From Adiantum capillus-veneris (lineage: Eukaryota; Streptophyta; Polypodiopsida; Polypodiales; Pteridaceae), in the NCBI GenBank assembly GCA_014529385.2, contig CM043956.1, positions 85,179,721 to 85,243,720 of the forward strand: a stretch of DNA of 64,000 bases, given 5' to 3'. Numbering within the stretch: position 1 is the stretch's first letter; every line of letters starts with the position of its first letter. Below, one piece after another: positions 1 to 11,339 of the stretch. Made by a program: the position numbers and the translations under genes. The notes under the pieces were generated by a model. The model saw nothing but the letters and a program-made list of their open reading frames with translations, made no database searches and was not told where the DNA came from.

Positions 1-453
1 CGTATGTGCTTGTGGATGTATGTAATTGTGTGTGCGAGAGTGTTTATATGAAAAGAGTTGTGAGTGTGTGTACTATTTGTATGGGTGTGTATATTCTATT
101 GCGTAAATACTATTTGTATGTATGTGTGTCAAATGTGTGTGTGTGTATGGATTTTGTGTGTGCCGTGTCGAGCAGTTGTGTGTGGGTGTGAATGAGTGTG
201 CGTGGGAACAAGAGAGAGGGGGGAAAGAAAGTAATTACTTATATATACATATATATTTTTATTTATTTATTTATTTATTTATTTATAAACTATATATTTT
301 TTCTTATCGTGAACTGGCGATGGTGACACAGAGAGAGAACGAGAGTGAGAGAGGGAGGGAACGCGGTGTAGGGAGAGGGAGGGTGTGAATGGGTGGGTGT
401 GAGTGCGTGTGTGTGTGTGTGTGTGGGTGTGTGTGTGTGGGTGTGGGTGTGTG

Positions 454-492
<39 letters not shown>

Positions 493-920
493 GTTTTACC
501 TGCACCTGCGGGCCTAAACGAGAGCGCCAGAGATAGAGGGTGGCGGTGCCTGCGTCTGCACAGGCCTACGAGACAGAGAGAGAGAGATGGGAGCGAGCTG
601 CCTTCGGGGGCCTGAACTGGGAGAGGGAGAGAGAAAGAGAAAGAGAGAGAGAGAGAGAGGGGGGGGGGCGGGTCGCTGTTATGCATGCCTTCTGGATGAC
701 GAGAATGTCAGAGAGAGAGAGGGTTATGGTGAGCTCGCGAGGGGAGGGGTGGGGGGAGTAAGAGAGAGGGAGAGTAGCTTCAAACTGTGTCTAGCTGCCT
801 TTGGGCTTGTTGACAGAGGGCACAAGAGAGAGAGATTTGTTTTGGGCTCCTGGCTTGGCCGACAACAAGCGAGAGAGGGGGGGTTTTGTGTGCCAACAGG
901 GTGGGGTAATGGTAGGGGTC

Positions 921-976
<56 letters not shown>

Positions 977-1058
977 GCTAGCCTTCAAGCTTGTGGTCTC
1001 CACACACACACACACACACACACACACAATAGTGAGGGGAAGAGAGAGAAAGAGGAAA

Positions 1059-1116
<58 letters not shown>

Positions 1117-1270
1117 TTATTGACCTTAGGGCGCGGTGGTCCGCCGGTGGGGAAAAACAAGAGAGAAGAGAGGGAGGGGAGTGTGTGTGCGTGGGAGCGA
1201 GGTAAGAGAGAGAGGGATGGTTGTGGAGAATAATGAAAGAGAGAGAGAGAGAGAGAGACTTAAAAAACAA
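1..1270. repeat. Microsatellite field, (GT)n, (GA)n and (CA)n
   Basis: The first 1.27 kb is almost wholly GT-rich and then GA-rich simple sequence. Main pure arrays are (GT)n near 400-452, (GA)n 457-489, 632-659, 923-969, 1062-1114 and about 1239-1258, and (CA)n 1001-1028. Between them lie imperfect purine-rich stretches with scattered GAGA runs. Open frames crossing it encode only Arg-Glu, Ser-Leu, Thr-His or Cys-Val dipeptide runs and are not genes. The purine strand is the plus strand through most of the block, giving a long homopurine-biased tract. Confidence 0.95.
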
Positions 1271-1495
1271 AACGACGGCTCGCCCTAGAAAGAAGGTGGT
1301 TCTTTTATGTGCCCTTCGGGGTTTGGTGGCAGTGATAATAAGGAAAAAGTGCTATTTTTTTGTGGTTTTCTTTACCTCCGGCTCCTCAAATGGTGATTAA
1401 TGTGGTTCTTGGTTTTGAAAACTGAGAACTTTAAACTCTTAGGCCGGGCTAGAGGGAGGTGCGGCTAACCCGGTGTCAATGGGTACATTTCCTAT

Positions 1496-1500
<5 letters not shown>

Positions 1501-1542
<42 letters not shown>

Positions 1543-1781
1543 AGGTGATAAGTTCAAGACTCATCAAATTAGACCTTTGAGCTCTCTTAGGTTTGTTCAT
1601 ATCAAGTTGAAACTTCTCCTCTGATTCATTTTGTGTGTGTGTGTGTGCGTGCGCGTGAGAGTATGATTCAAATTGGGATAAGCTTTCTATTCCCAAGTTG
1701 ATGTTAAATACAAAGTCTGCAACTTCCATGCTCAACAATAGTAGAGACATACATGATGCACACAACAATGGAAACCTTTCT

Positions 1782-1830
<49 letters not shown>

Positions 1831-1977
1831 AACAAGTGATAAGTGCAAGATTCATTGGATTACACCTTTGAGCACTCGTAGGTTTGTTCCTATCAAGTTA
1901 AAACTTTTGTTCTCATGCATTTGTGTGTGCACACGAGAGTATGATTCAAATTGAGATAAGCTTTCTGTTCCCAAGTG
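1501..1977. repeat. Direct duplication headed by (CT)n arrays
   Basis: Two copies of a unit of about 195 bp lie 291 bp apart. Each begins with a (CT)n array (1501-1539 and about 1783-1827) and continues with the same unique sequence, starting at the matching GTGATAAGT words at 1545 and 1836, to about 1697 and 1977. Both contain an internal GT or GTGTGC stretch followed by GAGAGTATGATTCAAATTG. Copies differ by scattered substitutions, so the duplication is old. No coding potential is seen. Confidence 0.8.
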
Positions 1978-2059
1978 TGGTTAATCTCTTACTAGGTTTT
2001 CCCCTTGAGTAACACATCTTTGATGCCCTTTAGGATTTGCTAAATCTTCTTCTTCTTAT

Positions 2060-2062
<3 letters not shown>

Positions 2063-2099
<37 letters not shown>

Positions 2100-2196
2100 C
2101 CCCCCCCAATCGGTGTTGAGGATAAGACTTATCAACACATAGATCTATTAGTTGGTCTCTTGGGATTGGTTCTATGATGTCAAATCCTTTCATCTT

Positions 2197-2230
<34 letters not shown>
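2063..2230. repeat. (CT)n arrays at 2063-2096 and about 2202-2229
   Basis: Two pure CT arrays flank about 100 bp of unique sequence. The first is followed by a run of seven C at 2101-2107. Sequence 1978-2062 shows nothing recognisable. Confidence 0.9.
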
Positions 2231-2233
<3 letters not shown>

Positions 2234-2234
<1 letters not shown>

Positions 2235-2448
2235 TGTCCATCACTATTATACTAGACTCTTGGTACTTCGAGAATATCAATTCAGATTAAAGCTCATGTA
2301 TATAAGCATTAGAATGAGATCTCATTCTTTTAGCTATGTACAAAAAAAAATCAAAGGGTGAGTTGTTTTTGTGCTACCCCTTGTCACTTGTCTAAAGCCA
2401 ATTCTCTTTTGATTTTTTATGTTCTTTTGTGTATATTTATTAATAGAG
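2234..2448 (+). repeat. Fragment of element X (leader region)
   Basis: This stretch aligns by eye with 49243-49449, the segment between the left direct repeat of element X and its coding region. Shared words include TACTAGACTCTTG, TAGCTATGTAC and GTGCTACCCCTTGTCACTTG. It is a third, short copy of element X and is the target into which the neighbouring LINE inserted. The homology stops close to the LINE target duplication at 2449. Confidence 0.7.
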
Positions 2449-2459
2449 AATAGCAACAC
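2449..2459. repeat. LINE target-site duplication, left copy
   Basis: AATAGCAACAC, repeated exactly at 5382-5392 just after the A-rich LINE tail. Eleven bases is a normal length for LINE target duplications. Confidence 0.75.
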
Positions 2460-5381
2460 TTCTAGTTTCTTTGAAAATCAAGAAGAGTCAGGGCCACGTC
2501 CACTCGCTCTTTGATAAGAAAGAGATAGCAGTTCATAACCAAGATGAGATGGCTGGTTGAACTATCTTAGCCAAATCATTGGACGACCAGAAATCCAGTC
2601 CCCGAAAGTAGATGAAGGCAGAAGGACCTTACTTCAGAGTGTCAAAAAGAAGATTCCCCGGTCAAAAGCTAAAATCCTGGAAGGGGCATTTTCCGAAGAC
2701 AAATGCTCACTAGAATTGCAAGCCCTTGGCAAGGAGAAGTCCCCTGGTTGGGATGGGATGATGACAGAATTCTTTAGAGAATTTTGGGATGATCTGAAGG
2801 CCCCATTCACAAGTTTGGCCAACAAAGCCATTGTCGAAGGGTCGTTGGAGATAATTGTAAAGAGAGGTCTTATCAAACCCATCCCCAAATAGTTTTGTCG
2901 TTCTCAAATGAAACATTGGCGCCCTATAACGATGATGATGGTGGCCTACAAAATTGTTACCAAGGCAGTAGCCCTCAGACTAGCCCCCTTACTTAATAGG
3001 ATCATATCTCCCCATAAACATGGGTTCATCAAAGGAAGGTCCATATACGATAACATCTTGGCAGCAATTGTAGGTATCAAATATGCAACTTTCACAAACC
3101 AAGAGTGCATTTTGTTGCAGCTTGACCTAGATAAGCCTTATGATAGAATAACATGAACATATATAGAAGCAATCATGGAAGTTATGGGCTTTGGTCCTCG
3201 CCTATGTCCTTTTATTCATGCACTAGGGGCTGGTAGCCAATCAGAGCTCCTATTCAGCAATAGAATAGTGGGCTCTTCTGAGATCAAAAGTTCTATTAAG
3301 TAGGGATGCCCTCTAGGCCCCCTGCTGCTCGCCATAGGTTCACATCCTTTAATCACAACACTCGAAGCTAGTGCTGAGAGTCGAGAGTTGCAAGGCCTAT
3401 CTCTACCAAGAAACAAACAACTACTTGCAAAAATGTTTGCAGAGGACTCTCTCCTCTTCTTGAGGGCGTGTCCCCAGGTCATTAGGAAAGCTCTGGAGAT
3501 TGTACAAATGTTCTCTATAGCTTCGAGGTCCAATTGAAATATAGAGAAGTCAAGGATGATCTCCCTGTTGGAAAATGACTCATTTGACCCTTCCGACTAG
3601 TCGGGGGAGGTTGTTACAAAAGGAAATATTTTTAGACATCTGGGGGGCCCCCTTCGGGGTGAACGTAACTCACAAACAAAGATTTCAGTGGGTCCTGGAA
3701 AAAAATCAGAACAAAAATGAGTAGGTGGGAGTATGTTCTTCTCCCATTCCCAAGCCGGATAAAAGTGATTAATGCCTTTATGCTCCCTTATATTTCCTTC
3801 ACTAGCCCGCTTCTCAAGATGGCTAAATGTCACTGGAAAGAGTTCTTAAAAACGGTAAAAAGGTTTTTATGGAAAAATAACACAAAGTCCTCCAAGCCAT
3901 GGCAATGGGCCTATTGGGAGTCATTCGCTCGGCTAGTAAATCAAGGAGGCCTTGCAATTCTCAACCCTGTGGCCCATGCAGAAGCTTGTGTGCCAAATTT
4001 GTAGTCTCCTTGGCTAAACAAGACCAAGCTTGGGCTATCATGATCAGAGATATGATAGAAGAAGCTAAACGTGGTTCGAAAGGATGAAAGTGGAGAGGGG
4101 TCGAGGTTTATGACACACTATTAGGCCCGACGTGGGCTACCCTAAGTCTGGGGGCTGATCAGGGGAATTGGTAAGGAAATGCAATAGAGCAGCGGGAGTC
4201 CTAAAGTGGGGGGAAGAAACCAAATACTTCAAGAACTCCATTCTGCATTGGTCCCCCTGGCTTTCCAGAGTTGTAGATCTGCCACAAAATCCCTATTCGA
4301 TAGAAGCAGCCAGGAAACTGAATAATAAGGGTTTGAACCGACTGAGGCACTTCTGAGACAGTGACAACAAGAGCTGGAAAAACACTGAACTTCTCGTAAC
4401 CCAATTCCAACTTAATAACTTGGAGGTTTTTCTAGTCAACAGAGTGATGAAAGAGCTTGGCAGTGTAGTGATGCCAATGTGTGACTCGGAGTTTGACTTG
4501 AATGCCTAGAAATGGTCCGAAAGCAGCCTCTTACGGAAACCCTATTCTAAAGCCATTTACCATACAATTATGCTAAAGAAAAATTGGTCTAGCCCCCTTA
4601 ACAAGATATGGAAAAAACAATGGTCGGAGGAAAGGTCGGAGCAAGTAATGGAGAACAAATGGGCGCCAAAGGTTTCGCATCACATGAAGGTATTTCTATG
4701 AAAAATAATTAGGGGTGCTCTTCCGATGGGGGTGAAGATTCAGGAGAGAAGGATAGGGACAGATTGATGCTTGGGGTGCAGGATCGCTAATGAAGATCTG
4801 ACCCACCTTTTTATGGAATGCCCAACTATTAGAGGCCTTACAGGAAAAATATGCAAGTGGGTCCAAAGAACATGGAAAATTGGTTTTTTCAAGACTGATT
4901 TACTCCTTGGAGGTAAGAACTTGGGTAGTCCTGCCCTCCTCATCTACGCTCAAATTATGAGGTTTTGCTTTTTACATAATGTATGGCAAACAAGGAACCA
5001 CCATGTATGAAGGAGTTCCTGAGGTGGCAAGCTTCGCAAAAATTATACAAGAAAGCAGAGTGCTAATATGGACACTGGGGTGCAAGAGAAACTCGGATGA
5101 TTGGTCTAGGGTTACCTGTGCCTTGTTGTCATCGAAATGCTTAGGAAAGGGCAAATCATGAAACTAGAAGATTAGTGAAGAACATGATAATTAACCTTGT
5201 GTATCAAGGACATGGGGCCAGGTCGTTAGGGTGTCTCCTCGGATAGCTGATGTAAGTTTGGTCTCTGGATGGTGTCATGGCTCAGCATGAGCATGGCAAG
5301 TTCTTGTAATTTTTTCAGATGATCAATATAATTCACTCAAAATTGAGAGTTTTTCTATTAAAAAAAAAGAAAATTTTGTAA
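2460..5381 (+). pseudogene. 5'-truncated L1-type LINE, reverse transcriptase relic
   Basis: Decayed ORF2 of a plant L1-like non-LTR retrotransposon. The endonuclease is missing; the sequence starts in the endonuclease-RT linker, as expected from incomplete target-primed reverse transcription. RT motifs in order: SPGWDG about 2740, FREFWDDL, HWRPIT at 2911, HGFIKGRSIYDN about 3020, motif A with LDLDKPYDRIT about 3120, GCPLGPL after a TAG stop about 3305, and FAEDSLLF about 3434, where the family has FADD. A C-H-C finger of the zf-RVT type (CRIANEDLTHLFMEC) lies near 4777-4820. Many stops and frameshifts rule out function; most stops look like CAG to TAG or TGG to TGA. The 3' end has an A-rich tail near 5359-5373. 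The 11-bp word AATAGCAACAC occurs at 2449-2459 and 5382-5392 and is read as the target-site duplication. Confidence 0.93.
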
Positions 5382-5388
5382 AATAGCA

Positions 5389-5868
5389 ACACACACACAC
5401 ATTAGGAAAATTTTGAGCTCATTTTTGGGCCTTTGAAGGGTGCCACATAATCAAAATTTCACAAAAGGGAGAAACATGATAAACCCCTCTAAATATTACT
5501 CACAACCCCATGATATGACCTATCCTTCGAAAGCTCTTGAAAAAAGGCTTCTAAAGAGGCAAGGTTTAAATAGTTTGGATGAGTTCTATGAAAGTTTCCA
5601 TTTTTTTCAATTAGCTAATTTTGTTAATGTTATGTTAATTTGAAATCACCTTTCTCTAGATCTATATGAAGGCAATGTCTGATACATGCATGCTATATAT
5701 GAATAGATAGCATTTGAAGAGTAGACTTTAAGTATCTAACCTTTGAAAACTTTGGATCTGATTTGCAAAATTTTTATTAATCCCTACTTTTTGAAAGTTG
5801 TGCCACATTGACAATTTCTTACAAGGCCCAAAAATGAGCTCAAAAGTTTTCTAATGTGTGTGTGTGTG
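5389..5868. mobile_element. Inverted-repeat (MITE-like) element with (AC)n ends
   Basis: Arms at about 5389-5433 and 5823-5868 are inverted copies of each other over roughly 45 bp. Each starts from the outside with an AC/GT microsatellite, then ATTAG, a short A/T stretch, and the shared core TTTTGAGCTCATTTTTGGGC. The 390-bp interior is AT-rich, with no credible coding frame. A second word beginning GTGCCACAT occurs in the same orientation near both arms (5439 and 5801). It looks like a foldback or MITE-type element whose ends lie in a dinucleotide repeat. No target duplication beyond the microsatellite can be defined. Confidence 0.6.
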
Positions 5869-5903
5869 TGGAGAGAGAGAGGGGGGGGGGGGGGGGGGGG
5901 GGG
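5855..5903. repeat. (GT)n-(GA)n-(G)n compound run
   Basis: A GT array passes into GAGAGA and then 23 consecutive G at 5881-5903, the longest homopolymer in the window. Sequence from 5904 to 6289 contains nothing recognised. Confidence 0.95.
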
Positions 5904-6289
5904 TGCATTCCGTCATTGTTTTTTCATTCATCTTCAAGAGGAAACTTGGGAGGCTGATCTACTGCTACTACAAGGCAAAGACATGAAAATGCAGCTATGG
6001 GGGTGAAGCAATGGCTGAGAAACCCATGAATTAAGGGAGGAAATGCAACCCCTTACACAAATGAAGAGACATGGTTGTAGAGTGGCCCCTCGAGGTAGGT
6101 TGTCAAGTTTCTTGGGATAGTTGAAGAATCTCTTGGAAGGGAAGAGAAGTTTTTAACATTGTGGGAACGGTCTTTAAATATATTTGTCAATGAGTCTTGA
6201 ATTCAACAGATGTCAGACATGTATTCAAAAGGTAAATGGGGAAAACCATCAACTTGGATTTGCAATAGACTTTTGCATTGGGGAGAGAG

Positions 6290-6469
6290 TGCTGGGTTTC
6301 CAAGCTATAGTCCAATTAAGTCTAAATGTGTGGGAACAATCCCTATGTCATGTAGACGATACACTTAGTCGTGCATTGGAAAGAGTGGCTATAATTAGTT
6401 AAATGGGTGATGTATGTAAAGGCTTTGAATAATCATAATTCGTAGCATTTTTGTTTTGTTGTGTCGATC

Positions 6470-6507
<38 letters not shown>

Positions 6508-6573
6508 TTTTTTGCTATGCACATTCCCAAGCTGCCATGGATCCTCAGTGGCTTCACCCACCATATTTGTGCA
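6290..6573 (+). repeat. 5' LTR of the TRIM element
   Basis: Starts TGCTGGGTTTCC and ends near TTTGTGCA. It contains a (CT)n array at 6472-6504. The end could be a few bases later, at the CA of 6580. Confidence 0.8.
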
Positions 6574-6583
6574 TCGTACAAAG

Positions 6584-6595
6584 TGGTATCAAATC
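6584..6595 (+). promoter_or_regulatory. Primer-binding site (initiator Met tRNA type)
   Basis: TGGTATCAAATC differs by two bases from TGGTATCAGAGC, the standard plant retrotransposon site complementary to the 3' end of initiator methionine tRNA. It lies 10 bp after the LTR end chosen here. Confidence 0.8.
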
Positions 6596-7802
6596 TTTGG
6601 GGTATAGGCCATGGTTCAAAAATCTCCGCAAGAACAACTAGTTGCAGAGGAGAGAAGGTTCTCATCGACGTGCGTGGTTTTGGTCATAACCACCATCAAT
6701 AGGTTTGTCATGGCATGAGCCTCCATTTTTGACACAGTGTGTGATGTAAAGTCCTCTATAAGTCAAGCACAATCGGCACTGTCTACGACTATCTGAAGCT
6801 AAACAAAAGTCCATTTTTCCTTCCTCTATTTTCACACTATGTTAATAGTGGCCATCCTTTTTGAGCCTTGGCTAGAGGGTCTTCACAGCCCCCACCTGTG
6901 AAGGTTTTGAAGCCACTTCAAGACAATGTTTATGCATCTCCGAGGCACAGGTGGCAAAATTGATTTTGTAAGCATATCATAAAACTACATTCCAACGAAT
7001 TCAAGCTTCTCAAAATTCCAATCGGCTTGGAAAATATTCACATGCATGAAAAGAAAGCTACAAATAAATAAAAGCTTTGGAGTTTCATCATGGAAAAGTT
7101 GTTGCCAAATTTCTTAAAGCCTAAGGTGGAAAAAGAGTAAGGTGTTGACTTTTTCTTGAAGCATCTGTCCATTGAACATGCCCATCTAGCTTTAAAGAGA
7201 CCATTGATCCTCTCTCATAGTAAGATCCTCAAAATCCAAGATCATTATATCTTTCTAGTGATAATGTTTTATATCCAAAGGTACATGTTGATTTAGAAAA
7301 AGATGAAGAACATCCAAAATTCAACAATTTGCTTCAAGCACCAAGAGGTATATAAACAAATGCAAAACATGAAGATTTTCTTCAAGATTGTGGTACAAGA
7401 GGCCACAAGTTTAATTTACCAATTCAATGTCATATATTTGTTCAAGGTTTGTTTGTAGTCAACACAATTATATATTATCTATCAAAACCTTGTTTTAGCT
7501 TATAAATTGTCACTAATAGCCATGCCAAAAATTTGAATGGGTATAGACACTACCACACATAAGTGGTAAGACCTCCCAAGTTATCAATTTTGTGGCCAAG
7601 TCCTTGTTGTAAACCACTTCTCATGAGGTTATTGGGTAAACCTAATTCCAAGGTTCGGAAGTAAACCAGTAGCTACTTTTGCCCTACACCCTAAGTGTTT
7701 GATGGGGGTTCATTATCATAGCACCAGGTTATGGGTATATCAAAACCCTTTGTTGTGATAGAGCTTAAAACTCACTGTTGTGAGTAAGTCTAGTTCATGC
7801 TT

Positions 7803-7813
7803 GAGGGGGGGAT
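7803..7813 (+). promoter_or_regulatory. Polypurine tract of the TRIM element
   Basis: GAGGGGGGGAT directly precedes the TG that starts the right LTR, the expected place for plus-strand priming. Confidence 0.8.
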
Positions 7814-7992
7814 TGTTGGGTTTTCAAGCCTTGGTTTAGTTAATTCTAAACTTGTGGAACAAGCCCTATGCTATGTAGATGATACACTCATTTGTTCATG
7901 GAAAAGAGTGTCTATAATTAGTTAAATTGGTTATATATTTAAAGGCTTTGAATAATCATAATTCATAGTCTTGCTTTTTTGTTGTGTCAATC

Positions 7993-8031
<39 letters not shown>

Positions 8032-8099
8032 ATTTTTTTGCTCTACATGTTTCCAAGATGCCATGGATCCCCACCAGCTTCACGCACCATAGTTCTGCA
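7814..8099 (+). repeat. 3' LTR of the TRIM element
   Basis: Starts TGTTGGGTTTTCAAGCC and ends TTCTGCA, with a (CT)n array at 7995-8030 matching the one in the left LTR. Confidence 0.8.
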
Positions 8100-8257
8100 C
8101 CTTAAAGAGAGAACCCGGGTAGTAGTTTGCAAATGCCTGCCTACCGAAGGTGCAAGGGATCAAGAGGAATTTTGAGTGTGACAAGAACACAGCTTTTTCC
8201 TCTAATGAAGAGGTCATGTTTGCATGTTATATGGGAGCATGTAGAGCCCATATTACC

Positions 8258-8274
8258 ATATCTCTCCCTCTCCA

Positions 8275-8357
<83 letters not shown>

Positions 8358-8730
8358 CAAGGACAAAGAGGACCGGATGACACTACTACGTCAATCTCGC
8401 TTGCTCAAAGGGACAAAGCTCTAGATGACCAAAGAGCTACCTATGAATCAACTCGAGTCTAAAAGGAACGAGTTGAAGAATATGTGCGAAGCCCGTAATC
8501 AAGGTAAATGGGTAGTCTATAGAGGTGGTAAAGCCATTATTACGAGTTTCAAACTCCTAAAGCAGCTCCCTCCTCTCTCGACCCCCCTTATGTTTTGTTT
8601 TCCTCTATGACCCTCCCAATATACCCTCATTCCTTAACTGATATGTATCTAATGCCTTCACTTAGAAGGAACCATTGCGTGTTTTGTACTTGATCCAATG
8701 GGTCATATTTGACCTCCATGGATGATAATC

Positions 8731-8774
<44 letters not shown>

Positions 8775-8936
8775 AAGCCATGTCTTTCGTGGCCGCTTCT
8801 CAGTCTGCTTAAAGGCATTACATGTAGATAACGATGGTATGTATAAGCTAAGAAAATCCAAATAGCAACACCGGAGGTGGCGTTGTTGTACTAGTAGTGC
8901 ATTAAGATTCTCATTGTATGGCTTACCATTGACATT
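8258..8936 (+). repeat. Dispersed repeat R, copy 1
   Basis: Aligns by eye with 54187-55169. Shared landmarks are CTCCCTCTCCATC, then a (CT)n array, CAAGGACAAAGAGGAC, GGTAGTCTATAGAGGTGGTA or its variant, a second (CT)n array (8734-8772 here), GGCCGCTTCTCAGTCTG, and the end at TTACCATTGACATTG. The first CT array here is interrupted by a run of C near 8311. No coding frame is conserved between copies. This copy lacks the 258-bp MITE present in copy 2. Confidence 0.85.
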
Positions 8937-9890
8937 GCTTATGCTACGGGATGTATGTTATGTACTAAGACCCAACCAGAGTTTCATTTCAGTGCATCAG
9001 TTTATAGAGTAGTGGCGATTGTGTACTGCTTGGAGAGCGGTCATTTCAGATACATAGAGGATCACTAGTGATAGCCAAAGGTGTTAGGAGTGGTCCGGTA
9101 TACCCTTTGCATATTTTTGACACACGAGACGGTGTAGTATCTGTGTATTTGCAGCCATGTTTAGAGCAAGAGATGAAGTGTGTCTCTTTTGCGGATGTGC
9201 TACATGGAGAGCAGCTTGTGCATTTGTCTTGTGGTGTCGTTCACGCAGATAGTGGTATCTGTTGGGATGCGCAGTTTGGTTAATCATGAATTGAGGTGAC
9301 ATCAATTGAGCCACATACCAATGCATTGCTCTATGATGCATCTGATACATTTAAGGATGGCAGTGTCCTTCAGACAGCTGTGTGTGATTACAGTGGTCCT
9401 GATTTTTCAGTTTTGCAGTCATTCTCAATAGATATACCTTTGCCAGATGATGATGCTGACATGGTGATGCATAGTCAGGTGGTTCCTGATGAGGATGCAT
9501 ATGGCACTAAGGTTGCTGACAATAGGGATAGGTTGGCACACACAGTGCATGTTTTGTTGTCTTTCAGGTCCCTCATGTCTGACCTTTTAGTGTCGAGATC
9601 TGATCTTGCTTATGCGGTTGGTGCATTTGCAGTGGCAGTTGTTCGTTGTGCGATGACTGACACTGGCATTGTGCATTGTGGAGCCATGCAAGTCGTCTCA
9701 CTTGATATCTACATCAGGAGTGTCATCATAGCTCTAGACCTAGTGGTATGCATGTTGCATCTACACTAGAGCGGTTAGAGAGTGAGCCAATGGGCATAGG
9801 TTGAGAGCCGTCTTCTCTCACCTTTTGTATATACTAGTTGTAGGCTAGTCTTCTTGCCACTTATCAGCACACAACCTTTAGTGGGAGAAT
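8937..9890 (+). other. Unrecognised region with two broken frames
   Basis: Open frames 9068-9283 and 9296-9769 on the plus strand are separated by stops, and the amino-acid composition is not that of a simple repeat. The second contains SRSDLAYAVGAF, which faintly recalls the TRPDIAYAVG motif of copia polyproteins, but nothing around it supports that. I do not recognise a family. It could be a decayed retroelement or a decayed host gene. Confidence 0.3.
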
Positions 9891-11101
9891 GCTAGGTAAA
9901 GGCAATGTCCCTTACCGTGCTTTGCCCGTGTCTGTCGGGGCCAGTGTCCAAACACCCACATTTATCTCCTTATTCTTTATACTGCAAATAATAAGGAAAT
10001 CTCACTCATTCTCACATTGTGCCCATACAACAAGATTTGATAGCTCCACGCACATCCTGTGTTCTCTCTCTCTCTCTCTCTCCCCCCCCCCCCTTACTCT
10101 CAGCACATGCACCGCATTCGCGCACTCACAGATTGCACCCCTTTCTACATAGTATTGGCTTTGTATGATCATCATGCTTTATGATCAATGTCATTTGAAT
10201 GCCATACAAAGAGAATCTTATTGCACTAGTATCCCAAGGTAAGGCAAGGTCTATAAAGACAACAGCTTGCCCTCTAGATGGGTTGAACTCTAACAAAACT
10301 TTTCTAAACACTTGGAGAACCTACTCATGGAAAATTTTAATGGCAAAATTGACTATATACTTTGGAATTTTTTACTCTAGATTTTGTAAGTTTCACCTTC
10401 AAATCTATAATTATAGGTAAATTTCAAAATTTGTAGGTGGGATTCCACTATACCTAGGTTTGTCGGTCTTCCAAAAGCAAGTCTATGTCATGGTGGAAAC
10501 TTTTTTTTCTAAGTCCTGAACGATGACATGATTTTTTTATGTGATTTGTCTCTCTGCCCAAAACAGCTATTAGTTTTGCAATGGTTATCTATCTATACAT
10601 ATGTTAATGCTTCCTATTCCTTCTCTAAACGAAAGAATGATGAGCATCTTTTTGTGAGCTTGACACATGAGAGATAGAGCCACCCTTCAAAGATGCCAAA
10701 ATGAGATGCCAAACGGCCCAATCAAAGAGAAATTTCTAAAGTTGTAAAGGGCCCCCTATAAAAGGGATTCTTTTTATCATTTGTAAGGCCATTTTGGAGC
10801 CTTTTTGAAGTTAGCAGAGTATGAGTTTTTGCCCGGGGGTGTGCCTGTCAAACCTTTGTGTGTTTTTTCATGAGAATGGACATTGTGATAGCATTGCAAG
10901 CTCTGTAAGTGTTTTCTTGAAGCAATATCAAGCCATTGCTGCCTCATTTTGTGTCATTTCCCCTTTCTGCCCTTCCCTTTCTCCTTCTCTTGTGGTATCC
11001 CATGGTGCTAGCAATGCGGATGTGTATACCGCCCCCCCCCCCCCCCCGCCCCGCCTAAATAGGCAATTTTTGGTACGTGTAAGAGAGTGAGATTGAGTGT
11101 T

Positions 11102-11180
<79 letters not shown>

Positions 11181-11339
11181 GGGTTGAGACGAACTATGGC
11201 AGTGTGTATGTGTTGTATAGTGGTCTTGCTGAGTGTGTGAGCATCGAGAAGTGTGCAGACAATGGTCTGCTAGTATCAATTGTTTAATTCTATGTGAGAT
11301 GCTTTTGATCAAAATATGATTCTGTACCTCGATCAAAAT
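9891..11339. repeat. Noncoding spacer with (CT)n-(C)n, C-run and long (GT)n
   Basis: Contains (CT)n passing into a C run at about 10061-10093, a C-rich run at 11031-11047, and a nearly pure (GT)n array of about 80 bp at 11099-11179. The rest is AT-rich and shows no gene or element that I can support. Confidence 0.9.

Larger units (their letters stand above)
6290..8099 (+). mobile_element. TRIM-type noncoding LTR retrotransposon
   Basis: A complete small LTR element of about 1.8 kb. Two direct repeats of about 285 bp (6290-6573 and 7814-8099) begin with TG, share the same order of words (GATGATACACT or its variant, ATAATTAGTTAAAT, AAGGCTTTGAATAATCATAA) and end in TGCA. A primer-binding site lies just after the left LTR and a polypurine tract just before the right one, which fixes plus orientation. 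The 1.24-kb interior has no gag or pol similarity and only short frames, so it would need proteins in trans. A (CT)n array sits at the same place in both LTRs. Target duplications could not be identified. The LTRs differ at many positions, so insertion is old. Confidence 0.87.

Noticed and set aside
279-1270. Open frames of 130-180 codons on both strands
   Set aside because: They encode Ser-Leu, Arg-Glu, Thr-His or Cys-Val runs from CT, GA, CA and GT repeats. Any dinucleotide array is open in all frames.
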